Origin: a virus
Direction: 5' to 3' (one strand)
Virus record (IMG/VR): IMGVR_UViG_3300031857_000455
Span: 1 to 40,901 of that record
DNA length: 40,901 nucleotides
The position numbers and the translations under genes are program-made. This document shows, in pieces, positions 26,714-33,590 of this stretch. Each line of letters opens with the position of its first letter. The stretch's first letter is position 1. The notes below the pieces were generated by a model. The model was not told the DNA's origin. It saw nothing but the letters and a program-made list of their open reading frames with translations, and did not search any database.

Positions 26714-27982
26714 TTATATCACCACATTATAATTGAGTTGAGCATATAATGTGTAAAAATTATCAGGATTTGCAGAAGGAATTAATGGAACATCAGTTAA
26801 AGTTCCACCCCCACTAGAAGAAATTGTAGATTCTTGTTGATTGCCACTTTGAAGATAGACAACATCTGGAGCAGGTTCTGCAGGAGGTTGTAAATTCCTT
26901 TGTTGTGTTGGTGGAGTTTGAACTTGAGACTGATCGGATCTAAATGGAACTACTTTAAGTTCCATTGGTCCTGCTGATGCTGATTGTGTTGTAGAAGTTA
27001 AAACCGTATCGGCAGCGGGAGCTGCCATTTCTGTTGTAGAAGCATTTAAATTAGGTTCTTCAACATTCGTTCCAAAAATATTTGGAATAGATAAAGTTTC
27101 AAGAAAATTAGAATTTTGGAGTTGATTTGTGATATTACCCAATCCTTCTTTTGCTTTGTCTCCAAAAAAATTATATACTAGAGATGATGTTTCTGCAACT
27201 GAATTTGGAAATAATGCAGTAGTTCCATAGATAGAAGAATTAGTGTAATCTCCAATCAAAGCAGATGCTCCTGCACCAAATCCAGAAGCAAGTTGTGTTA
27301 TTGGTCTCAAAAATCCTTGTAGTGACCCCATAGGACCACCACCAGATGAAGAACTTGTCGATGAAGAGTCTTGATCTGTCGATGGTGTAGTTCCTTTTCC
27401 TAATATACTATTAAAAGCATCAGAAATTGCCTTGAGGGGAGATTTAGCAAGAGATGATATACTCTTAGAAATATCATCTACAACTCCACCAATAGACTTT
27501 ATAACTGATCCAAATCCATCTTTAATAGATCCTAATCCAGATCCTATAGAATCAAAAATATTTTTTAGAAGATTTTCAACCCCTGTAAGAGTACTTTTTC
27601 CAATATCAACTGCTTTACTTAAACCTTTTAAAAATACTCCACCAATAACACCAACAAATAAAAATTTTAAAGCATTTGAAATGTTATTAAAAGTTGAATT
27701 TAAAGTTTTTTCTACTTTATTCACAGGTTCCACAAAAGAAGCAGAAACTTGCCTCTCAAGTGCATCTTCTTGACCTACTCTAATTTTCCTTTCAGATAAA
27801 AGTTGCTCTTCTCTTCTTTCATCTAAAAGTTTTTGCTGGTCCTGAGCACCGTCTACCCTTATTAAAGTTGCAATTCCTTGAAGACCATTATTAGTTGAAA
27901 CAAGTTCTGAACGAACTCCTTCTAACTGCCCCCGAAGACCTATCAATTGAATACTACTTGTAAAAGGAGTTTCGTTATCCAT
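26714..27982 (-). CDS. Tape-measure/hub protein candidate (422 aa)
   Basis: The N-terminal 95 residues are a charged coil (KLLDERREEQLLSERKI). Residues 104-120 are hydrophobic (ALKFLFVGVIGGVFLKG), followed by glycine/serine-rich amphipathic repeats (IFDSIGSGLGSIKDGFGSV). The C-terminal half is low-complexity and proline/serine-rich and ends LNYNVVI. This build, and the place directly after the gp26/T-extension frameshift pair, are those of a tape-measure protein (gp29 position). It is short for one; the 680-aa neighbour has a similar N-terminal plan, so the two may share the task. Start codon ATG overlaps the end of the T-extension by 8 nt. Membrane insertion during DNA delivery is inferred. 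Confidence 0.65.
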   Translation of the reverse strand: MDNETPFTSSIQLIGLRGQLEGVRSELVSTNNGLQGIATLIRVDGAQDQQKLLDERREEQLLSERKIRVGQEDALERQVSASFVEPVNKVEKTLNSTFNNISNALKFLFVGVIGGVFLKGLSKAVDIGKSTLTGVENLLKNIFDSIGSGLGSIKDGFGSVIKSIGGVVDDISKSISSLAKSPLKAISDAFNSILGKGTTPSTDQDSSSTSSSSGGGPMGSLQGFLRPITQLASGFGAGASALIGDYTNSSIYGTTALFPNSVAETSSLVYNFFGDKAKEGLGNITNQLQNSNFLETLSIPNIFGTNVEEPNLNASTTEMAAPAADTVLTSTTQSASAGPMELKVVPFRSDQSQVQTPPTQQRNLQPPAEPAPDVVYLQSGNQQESTISSSGGGTLTDVPLIPSANPDNFYTLYAQLNYNVVI

Positions 27983-28148
27983 TCGGTGAATTCTTTAGAT
28001 TTTCTTCTTCGATATACTGTTGAAGTAGACTAATATAAATCTCTCTTTCCCAAGGAATCATATTTTCCAACTCTGTTAATGAATATTTATGATGGTGAAT
28101 CAAGGCAAAATTAGTTTTGTAGTATGACGCAAGATCTTCATGCGCCAT
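27975..28148 (-). CDS. T-extension of the gp26 tail/hub assembly chaperone, made by -1 frameshift (57 codons from its ATG)
   Basis: A small frame not listed as a gene by length rules. From the ATG at 28148 it encodes 57 aa (MAHEDLASYYKTNFALIHHH...) with the element YSLTELENMIPWEREIYISL, a signature I associate with the T part of G/GT-type tail assembly chaperones. AGGA abuts the ATG, which is too close for normal initiation. Instead the frame is exactly -1 to gp26 and is open back to a slippery T TTT TTC (28163-28157), so the product is expected mainly as a gp26 fusion (28870 to 27975, about 297 aa). It ends within the start of the tape-measure candidate. The short stand-alone form cannot be excluded. 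Confidence 0.75.
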   Translation of the reverse strand: MAHEDLASYYKTNFALIHHHKYSLTELENMIPWEREIYISLLQQYIEEENLKNSPNG

Positions 28149-28150
28149 TC

Positions 28151-28870
28151 CTAGGCGAAAAAAGATGTTAGACCCTCCAATACAACCTCACTTTCTACGC
28201 CAGTATTTGGATTTTTTAATTTAACAGTATGAGATAGTTTTGGCATTGTCTCAAAGAACTTTTCAATTTCTTTAAATTGTTGAGAAGTTAGTTGTTCTAG
28301 AAAATCATTCAACTCTTTCTTTGTGGAATCTGCTGCAGCCCAAGATTCTTCTTCATTATAGATTTGTTCTATACAAGAAGCAATCATATTGAATGTATCT
28401 TGAACTCCATTATTATCTTCGTTTGAAAAATTATTCTTTACAAATTCTTGCATTGAAGGATATTTCATTCGTAAAGTTAAACTGTCATCAAGTTTAATAT
28501 CTCTCGAATGCTCTGATTTTATAACTACTTTAATCTCGTCTAGATTAATTGTTGCAGGAACTTGTGTTGTTCCATCATCAGGACAAGTTAAAAGAACATC
28601 AACATCTTCACCGACTGACTTACCACGAATATTTAAGAAGAGATATTCAATATCAAAAATTGATAATTGATCCACTTTAATTCCACGAGTCAAAATACAA
28701 TTTCCAATTACAGTTTTTAATGCATCTGCAATTTGCTTTGGATCTTCACTCTCCATTGCAATAATGAGAATTTTTTCTTCTTTAACTAGAAAAGGTCTGT
28801 ATTTAATTTTCTTTTTTGATGATGGTATTTCCAACTCATAGGTTGGTGTTGCAATTGTTGGTAAAGGCAT
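28151..28870 (-). CDS. gp26: Baseplate hub assembly protein gp26-like (G-type chaperone, 239 aa)
   Basis: Starts MPLPTIATPTYELEIPSSKK, with IKYRPFLVKEEKILIIAMES at 23-42, the characteristic opening of the T4_baseplate (gp26-type) family. It contains two cysteines in SCIEQ and LTCPDD contexts and a helical C-terminal half (SWAAADSTKKELNDFLEQL). In T4, gp26 is needed for hub assembly and is not a major virion part. Its length is slightly above T4 gp26 (208 aa). The last codons before the stop hold a slippery heptamer and an internal GGAGGG, so a fraction of ribosomes should shift into the T-extension. Late motif at 28896-28903. Confidence 0.8.
   Translation of the reverse strand: MPLPTIATPTYELEIPSSKKKIKYRPFLVKEEKILIIAMESEDPKQIADALKTVIGNCILTRGIKVDQLSIFDIEYLFLNIRGKSVGEDVDVLLTCPDDGTTQVPATINLDEIKVVIKSEHSRDIKLDDSLTLRMKYPSMQEFVKNNFSNEDNNGVQDTFNMIASCIEQIYNEEESWAAADSTKKELNDFLEQLTSQQFKEIEKFFETMPKLSHTVKLKNPNTGVESEVVLEGLTSFFA
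28157..28178 (-). promoter_or_regulatory. Programmed -1 ribosomal frameshift cassette
   Basis: The codons TCT TTT TTC at the gp26 end contain the X XXY YYZ heptamer T TTT TTC (28163-28157). A Shine-Dalgarno-like GGAGGG (28178-28173) stands 9 nt upstream, the spacing known to stimulate -1 shifting in dnaX. Weak stems follow (CGCC/GGCG and CGCA/TGCG within 28157-28128). The gp26 stop TAG (28153-28151) comes two codons after the heptamer. Confidence 0.8.
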
Positions 28871-28895
28871 AATAACCTAAGAACTTCAGTAAATT

Positions 28896-28903
28896 TATTT
28901 AGT
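28896..28903 (-). promoter_or_regulatory. Late promoter motif for gp26
   Basis: ACTAAATA; its TAA is the stop codon (28901-28899) of the gp54 gene. The gp26 start lies about 25 nt downstream. Confidence 0.55.
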
Positions 28904-29714
28904 TGATAACTGGGCGTCCTTGAGAATCAAAAAATCTTCTATTAACCTCTGCAGTAGTTCTGGTGTCTGTATTAGCATCATAAAAAACAACACCACTATT
29001 GCCACGGACTGGAACTAGTCTAGGGCTTGGTACACTACCAGATTGATTTGATTGCTTATTATTATCGTTACCTACAAATGTGTTAAGGCTTAGTGCTCTT
29101 CCTGCAATGTAACGATCAAATTTAAATGTTGCAGAGACTTTCATAATATCAGATGATTGATAAGAAATTGTAGGTGCGCTCATAGCATATGGCCAAAGAC
29201 CTATAAATCTATATTCTATTTCTTGATTATAATCTCTATCAAATTTAAGAATTCTTGTAAAACTACATTTATAAGTTTCTGGATACTGCATTCTCATAAA
29301 GTAGTTTGAATTTGCCTGATTTACTGGTGGCAAACTACTTCCAAGTGGATTATGAGAACCACTTGCAATAAATTCCATCCAAGATTCTAAGAACTTCATT
29401 TGCTGATAATTACTATCAACATAAAAATCTAGTCCAATTTCATCATACAATCTTGCAGTAGCAAATTTTTCACTAATTCCGGTGAAGTTTCCATCAACAT
29501 TTTTAGTAGCAAAAGATGCTGTCGGAAGAGAAGCATTATAACAAAGCAGACCTGCGTTTTCAGCAACAAATGGCAAAGTTACTGATCTGCGTATCAAATA
29601 ATTTGTTAAGGCTATTGGTAGTCCTCCAAAAATTACTTGATAATGGGAAGTTTGTGCTAGATTTCCAAATAGTGGTTTAAAATCAGATATTCTTCTGGGT
29701 CTTATTGTTGACAC
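28899..29714 (-). CDS. gp54: Baseplate tail-tube initiator, gp54-like (271 aa)
   Basis: The frame opens at GTG (29714), giving MSTIRPRRISDFKPLFGNLA. Residues about 20-215 follow the tail-tube fold shared by gp54 and gp19: LCYNASLPTASFATKNVDG, FYVDSNYQQMKFLESWMEF, YRFIGLWPYAMSAPTISYQS and KVSATFKFDRYI. T4 gp54 is 320 aa; this one has a shorter, polar C-terminus (NNKQSNQSG onward). It would cap the hub and nucleate tube polymerisation together with gp48, which is encoded on the opposite strand 870 bp away. The divergent spacer carries a late motif for each strand. GTG is the only reasonable start; no ATG lies between the promoter and the conserved region. Confidence 0.75.
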   Translation of the reverse strand: MSTIRPRRISDFKPLFGNLAQTSHYQVIFGGLPIALTNYLIRRSVTLPFVAENAGLLCYNASLPTASFATKNVDGNFTGISEKFATARLYDEIGLDFYVDSNYQQMKFLESWMEFIASGSHNPLGSSLPPVNQANSNYFMRMQYPETYKCSFTRILKFDRDYNQEIEYRFIGLWPYAMSAPTISYQSSDIMKVSATFKFDRYIAGRALSLNTFVGNDNNKQSNQSGSVPSPRLVPVRGNSGVVFYDANTDTRTTAEVNRRFFDSQGRPVIN

Positions 29715-29715
29715 T

Positions 29716-29722
29716 CTAAATA
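29716..29722 (+). promoter_or_regulatory. Late promoter motif for gp4 operon
   Basis: CTAAATA on the plus strand, 33 nt before the gp4 ATG at 29755, abutting the start codon of the divergent gp54. Confidence 0.5.
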
Positions 29723-29747
29723 CCTTATATGAGTATTATGCTACATT

Positions 29748-29754
29748 TATTTAG
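29748..29754 (-). promoter_or_regulatory. Late promoter motif for gp54
   Basis: CTAAATA on the minus strand, abutting the gp4 ATG and 34 nt before the gp54 GTG. It mirrors the motif at 29716-29722. Confidence 0.5.
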
Positions 29755-30186
29755 ATGTCATATAAAGGAAAATATAAACCATCGTTTCCAAAAAAATATA
29801 AAGGAGATCCAACAAATATCATCTATCGATCTCTGTGGGAACGTAAATTTATGAAATATTGCGATACAAATGAAAATATTTTAGAATGGTCTAATGAGGA
29901 AATGTTTGTTTGGTATAAATCTCCTCTAGATGGAAAACCTCATAGGTACTTTCCCGACTTCCTAATCAAAGTGAAAGAAAGTAGTGGGGCAATTAAAAAG
30001 TATATGATTGAGATTAAACCAAAAAAACAGACTGTTCCTCCACCAAAACCAAAAAGACAAACTAAAAGATATATTAGTGAAGTCTATGAGTATGCTAAAA
30101 ATCAATCTAAATGGGAAGCAGCAAAAGAATGGTGTGCTGATCGTGGGTATGAATTTAAAGTAATTACAGAAGATAATTTATTCTAA
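29755..30186 (+). CDS. gp4: Head completion protein gp4-like, PD-(D/E)XK fold (143 aa)
   Basis: It reads MSYKGKYKPSFPKKYKGDPT, then YRSLWERKFMKYCDTNENI (about 25-43), HRYFPDFLIKVKE (about 63-75) and KYMIEIKPKKQ (about 82-92). The E...D...EIK arrangement is that of TnsA/Vsr-like nucleases, to which T4 gp4 (150 aa) belongs. gp4 acts on packaged DNA or heads before tail joining. It begins the only plus-strand operon of the window and overlaps the next gene by UAAUG. The start is fixed by the ATG right behind the divergent late promoters. Confidence 0.85.
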   Translation: MSYKGKYKPSFPKKYKGDPTNIIYRSLWERKFMKYCDTNENILEWSNEEMFVWYKSPLDGKPHRYFPDFLIKVKESSGAIKKYMIEIKPKKQTVPPPKPKRQTKRYISEVYEYAKNQSKWEAAKEWCADRGYEFKVITEDNLF

Positions 30187-30569
30187 TGCCTAGGAAACCA
30201 GTACAGCAACAGAAATCAAAAATAAATCGTGTTGCAAGACTTGTAAAAAACTTGAATGGAACAGAAAATGCTGATGATATGATGATTGAACTAATGAATG
30301 TTCTAAAAGAAACCAGAGATCCTCCAAGAGTAGGAGCATATTATATTTTTGTTTATAATGCCAAAACTCCAAATGTAAGATATGATCAAAATCCATTAGT
30401 TGCTGTTACGAATGTTTATAAATGGGGATTTAGAGCATTTAATTATCACTGGGGGGAAGAAAGACAATATACCTGGGATGAGGTTGCTGGAGGAATGTAT
30501 GAGGTCTATCAAGAAGAACTCAGCGATTTAAGAAGATTACCTTTTGGGAATATCCGTCTAAATACTTAA
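30186..30569 (+). CDS. Conserved T4-like phage protein of unknown function (127 aa)
   Basis: A 127-aa protein with a basic N-terminus (MPRKPVQQQKSKINRVARLV) and a conserved aromatic core: PPRVGAYYIFVYNAKTPN, RYDQNPLV, WGFRAFNYHWGEERQYTWDE. Proteins with this core lie next to head/tail genes in many T4-like phages, but I know no assigned function. The position between gp4 and gp48 and UAAUG coupling to gp4 suggest a role in virion assembly. There is no membrane segment or cysteine motif. Confidence 0.75.
   Translation: MPRKPVQQQKSKINRVARLVKNLNGTENADDMMIELMNVLKETRDPPRVGAYYIFVYNAKTPNVRYDQNPLVAVTNVYKWGFRAFNYHWGEERQYTWDEVAGGMYEVYQEELSDLRRLPFGNIRLNT
30558..30564 (+). promoter_or_regulatory. Late promoter motif for gp48-gp53
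   Basis: CTAAATA, overlapping the last codons of the 127-aa gene and 17 nt before the gp48 ATG. The spacing to the ATG is short. Confidence 0.4.
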
Positions 30570-30581
30570 AAAATAGCCAAA

Positions 30582-31454
30582 ATGGCAGAGACTTTTAGAT
30601 ATCCACTTACTAAACTTGAAGCTTCTGATGATTACTTGAGAATTACTGCACTTGAATATAAAGCACCAGGATTTAGTTCTCCTACAGGTCGTTTTGATGC
30701 GCCAACTGCAGGAGATCCTAGAGATATAAAAAAAGAATTAGATTATTTTATACTTCCTATTCCTGATGACGTAAAAGATACAAACTCCACTTCATGGAAT
30801 CCCAACAGTCTTAATCCAATACAAGTAGCTGCTGGGGGGGTAGCTCAAAGTTTAGTGCAATCTGACTTTGACAGAATAAAAGCAAAAGGTGAAGAAGCAC
30901 TTAATGAAATAACTAGTGGATCTACTCAAAAACTTATTCAATCCTTATTTATAAATTTCGCTACAAATAAATTATTAGGAGGAAATTCAACTTTAGACCA
31001 AACACTTTCAAGATACGCGGGAGCAGTTACAAACTCTAATATTGAATTGATTTTTTCTGGCGTTAATTTAAGACAACCATTTTCATTTGCATTTGATATG
31101 GTCCCTCGCTCACAGAAAGAAGCACAAGTAATCAAGCAAATTATTAGAAAATTTAAACAATATAGTGCTGCTAAAAAACAAGGTCTGGGAACTGGTAATG
31201 GATTATTTTTAAAAGCACCAGATGTATTCAAATTAGAGTATATGAGTGGAGTGAATCGCCATCCATATCTAAATAGATTTAAAATTTGTGCTCTTAACGG
31301 AATTTCAGTTAATTATACTGGTTCTGGAACTTATGCAACCTATTCTGATGGAGCACCAGTTAATATAATTTTAGGTCTTTCATTTCAAGAACTTAGCCCA
31401 ATATATGCTGAAGATTACGATACGGAAATAGGCGCAGAAGGAACAGGATTCTAA
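30582..31454 (+). CDS. gp48: Baseplate tail-tube cap, gp48-like (290 aa)
   Basis: It starts MAETFRYPLTKLEASDDYLR. The conserved C-terminal half is clear: NSNIELIFSGVNLRQPFSFA, DMVPRSQKEAQVIKQIIRKF, PDVFKLEYMSG, HPYLNRFKICALNGISVNYT, and SDGAPVNIILGLSFQELSPI followed by Y..DYD. These match the gp48/gp54-type tube-cap fold. T4 gp48 is 364 aa, so this is a compact version. gp48 sits on the hub and, with gp54, starts tail-tube growth. It is joined to gp53 by a UAAUG overlap. Confidence 0.8.
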   Translation: MAETFRYPLTKLEASDDYLRITALEYKAPGFSSPTGRFDAPTAGDPRDIKKELDYFILPIPDDVKDTNSTSWNPNSLNPIQVAAGGVAQSLVQSDFDRIKAKGEEALNEITSGSTQKLIQSLFINFATNKLLGGNSTLDQTLSRYAGAVTNSNIELIFSGVNLRQPFSFAFDMVPRSQKEAQVIKQIIRKFKQYSAAKKQGLGTGNGLFLKAPDVFKLEYMSGVNRHPYLNRFKICALNGISVNYTGSGTYATYSDGAPVNIILGLSFQELSPIYAEDYDTEIGAEGTGF

Positions 31455-32122
31455 TGAGCTACTTTAGAGAACTTCCAAATTTACAGTACCAATCATTTTT
31501 ATCAGATAGCAAATCATCTAGTGACTATTTGCTAGTAAAAAATATATTTCGTAGAGTTAAACTTCGTGATGATCTACAAAATGTTTTTACTATTTTTGAC
31601 AAATATCAAATTGCAGATGGTGCAAGACCAGAAACAGTTGCAGAAGAACTTTACGGAAGCCCTCAATATGATTGGGTTGTATTGGTATGTGCAGACATTA
31701 TAAGAGTAAGAGATCAGTGGCCACTTTCTGATTCGCAGTTATATAATTATGCCGAAGAAATATATGGGGATGACTTAAATGATATACATCACTATGAAAC
31801 AACAGAAGTTAGAGATTCTCAAAATAGATTAATTCTTCCATCTGGTAAGATAGTAGATTCGAATTTTACTATTCCAGATCCAGATTCTCCAATAATAACA
31901 TTAAACCCTGTTTTGGGAATAGGTAATTATGAATATGAAATTCGAAAAAACGATGAAAAAAGGTCTATTTACGTTTTAAAACCAAGATATCTACAACAAG
32001 CTCTTCTTGATATTAGAAGAGAAATGTCGTATGATAAATCATCCCAGTATATAAATCAAAAATTAATTAAAACTGAAAATACAAAACTATCAAATCCTGT
32101 TGGATTTAGCAGCATCCCATAA
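31454..32122 (+). CDS. gp53: Baseplate wedge protein gp53-like (222 aa)
   Basis: The sequence MSYFRELPNLQYQSFLSDSK, then FTIFDKYQIADGARPETVAE and YGSPQYDWVVLVCADIIRVR (67-86), with DQWPLS following, is the hallmark of gp53, which completes each wedge and links wedges to one another. The C-terminal third has the RSIYVLKPRYLQ strand-turn element. T4 gp53 is 196 aa. It is the last gene of the plus-strand operon; its end overlaps the 3' end of the convergent Mom-like gene by 33 nt and lies in a perfect inverted repeat (32119-32139). Confidence 0.85.
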   Translation: MSYFRELPNLQYQSFLSDSKSSSDYLLVKNIFRRVKLRDDLQNVFTIFDKYQIADGARPETVAEELYGSPQYDWVVLVCADIIRVRDQWPLSDSQLYNYAEEIYGDDLNDIHHYETTEVRDSQNRLILPSGKIVDSNFTIPDPDSPIITLNPVLGIGNYEYEIRKNDEKRSIYVLKPRYLQQALLDIRREMSYDKSSQYINQKLIKTENTKLSNPVGFSSIP

Positions 32123-32533
32123 GAGTTTGAAACTCTTATCAGCACCCTTTATTTTACCTCGTGAATGCTTGGTGCCGTCTGCATAATAGAAATCTTTTTT
32201 TGCATCTGTAAGACCGCAATACTTAAAGTTGCAAGAACGATAAATTGTACCACTGTGAAAATCACAATCAGCGTAGGAAATGATTGCCTTGACTTCAGCA
32301 TCTTTTCGCAATTGTCTAATCGCTTTTGAAACGAACCAAGAAGTGATATTATACTCGCTCTGTTGAGTTTGTGGATGAATACAGAGTCTTGAACGTTCAA
32401 AGAGTCCTTGTTGTTCATTTCTTTCAAGTCCAAATGCTCCTTTTACAATCTCTGGAACTGGCAATCCAGTAAAAATACAGACTCCTTTTAATCCACCAAT
32501 ATTTAGAGAAGAGAACTCATTTCTTTGAAACAA
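32090..32533 (-). CDS. Mom-like DNA-modification acyltransferase, probably 5'-truncated (147 aa)
   Basis: Residues about 10-130 follow the Mom/GNAT-like family: GLKGVCIFTGLPVPE, ERSRLCIHP (where the family has ELxRLxV), WFVSKAIRQLRK, AIISYADCDFHSGTIYRSCN and FKYCGLTD, then GTKHSRGK. Mom proteins modify adenine in phage DNA to block restriction. The only usable start is TTG at 32533; the family normally has some 30 more residues before this. The frame stays open upstream but runs through the gp32 terminator and gp32 itself with no start codon. So the gene looks truncated, or it uses the weak TTG behind a TATAAT-like box (about 32541-32546). Activity is uncertain. Confidence 0.7.
   Translation of the reverse strand: MFQRNEFSSLNIGGLKGVCIFTGLPVPEIVKGAFGLERNEQQGLFERSRLCIHPQTQQSEYNITSWFVSKAIRQLRKDAEVKAIISYADCDFHSGTIYRSCNFKYCGLTDAKKDFYYADGTKHSRGKIKGADKSFKLLWDAAKSNRI
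32119..32139. other. Inverted repeat at the convergent gp53/Mom-like ends
   Basis: ATAAGAGTT-TGA-AACTCTTAT, 9 bp perfect, with the gp53 stop TAA inside the left arm. No T-run follows on either strand, so at most it is a weak terminator or a 3'-end-protecting hairpin. Confidence 0.55.
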
Positions 32534-32546
32534 TCCGTAATTATAT

Positions 32547-32577
32547 AAAAAAAGGGGGAGTCCCTTGAAACTCCCCT
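32547..32577 (-). terminator. Rho-independent terminator of gp32
   Basis: GGGGAGT-TTCAAGGG-ACTCCCC, then C and seven T on the minus strand, 15 nt after the gp32 stop. A TATAAT box follows directly, so it may also serve as a promoter region for the Mom-like gene. Confidence 0.85.
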
Positions 32578-32592
32578 CATTATACCACAGAA

Positions 32593-33519
32593 TCAGTCGT
32601 CTGATGCAAGTTTTGCGAAATAGGAAAGGGCATCATCGTCCTCATCATCCTCAACCACAGCAACACGACGGGTGGGTTTGAGGTTGTTCAGTTCACTGCG
32701 AAGATCATCATCCAGTTCCTTGACAGAACCACGAGTGTTGTCTTCATCGAGATCTTCAGAATCTTGATACTTAGTATTTCCTTTCAAACCCAGAGTGTAA
32801 TCAAGACGCTTCTTGAGGTCTTCATAACTCTTAAATTCGGCAGGACTCAGGAACTCGGCAAGAGAGTATTGCTTCTTCCAAATTGCTTCCATAGCATCAT
32901 CATCGTCCAGAAGAGACCCCTGAGCGGCAAACTCACTAGAATCATAGTTACGATAACCAGCAACATTCTTTGCCTTCAGTTTGAAGTTAGCACCCTGCCA
33001 GAAGTCAAAAGGATCAATAGGAGTCTCATCTTCAAACTCAGGTTGCATTGCTGCAGAGAGCTTATCAAAGATTTTCTTACCATACTTAAACAGGAAGACT
33101 TTACCTTCATTTTCAGGATTGGAAGGGTCTTTCACAACATAGATGTTGCTCATATAAGTCAGTTTACGCTTTTGTTTGCGAGCAACTTCTTTATTAGCAT
33201 CTACACCAGAATTCCAGAGACCAGAGTTATGCTCACAGATAGGGCACTTTTGATTCAAGGAGGTCAGGCAGTTATCGATCAACCAACCACCAGAACCTTG
33301 AAAGGCATGAGAGTAAATCTTTACAAACGGAAGGTCTTCACCTTCGGGGGCGGGCAGGAAACGAACGACGGCATACCCGTTGCCGCTTTTATCTACATCA
33401 AGTTTCCAGAGACGGTCATCAGCACTACTACTGGAACTATTCATTTTTTCAACTTCTTTCACCAGTTTTTCGGTGAGAGAACCAAGTTTGGATTGCTTTT
33501 TAAGATCTGCAAAAGACAT
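32593..33519 (-). CDS. gp32: Single-stranded DNA-binding protein gp32 (308 aa)
   Basis: It binds ssDNA in phage replication, recombination and repair. The zinc ligands fit T4 gp32: H71, C84, C92 and C95 (H-x12-C-x7-C-x2-C; the middle spacing is two shorter than in T4). The N-terminal B-domain (MSFADLKKQSKLGSLTEKLV) mediates cooperativity, and RKQKRKLTYMSNIYVV begins a core strand. The C-terminus is strongly acidic (EDDEDDDALSYFAKLASDD), the tail that contacts replication partners. It has its own sigma70 promoter (33562-33590) and terminator, so it can be made at a high level apart from the upstream operon. The order 33-59-32 is as in T4, with a DUF1825 gene inserted before gp32. Confidence 0.95.
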   Translation of the reverse strand: MSFADLKKQSKLGSLTEKLVKEVEKMNSSSSSADDRLWKLDVDKSGNGYAVVRFLPAPEGEDLPFVKIYSHAFQGSGGWLIDNCLTSLNQKCPICEHNSGLWNSGVDANKEVARKQKRKLTYMSNIYVVKDPSNPENEGKVFLFKYGKKIFDKLSAAMQPEFEDETPIDPFDFWQGANFKLKAKNVAGYRNYDSSEFAAQGSLLDDDDAMEAIWKKQYSLAEFLSPAEFKSYEDLKKRLDYTLGLKGNTKYQDSEDLDEDNTRGSVKELDDDLRSELNNLKPTRRVAVVEDDEDDDALSYFAKLASDD

Positions 33520-33561
33520 TAGATACCTCGGATACGTTAGATACGGGAGATTTACTTAGAT

Positions 33562-33590
33562 AGTATAGCAAAGATTTCTCAGTCAGTCAA
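33562..33590 (-). promoter_or_regulatory. Sigma70 promoter for gp32
   Basis: TTGACT (33590-33585), 17 nt, TATACT (33567-33562) preceded by TGC (extended -10). The -35 overlaps the stop codon of the DUF1825 gene. Confidence 0.85.

Noticed and set aside
32149-32433. 94-aa minus-strand frame with a hydrophobic segment
   Set aside because: It lies wholly inside the Mom-like gene in another frame; the Mom-like frame has clear family motifs and this one has none.
32764-33522. 252-aa plus-strand frame
   Set aside because: Exact antisense of gp32, whose identity is certain; the antisense protein has no family signs.
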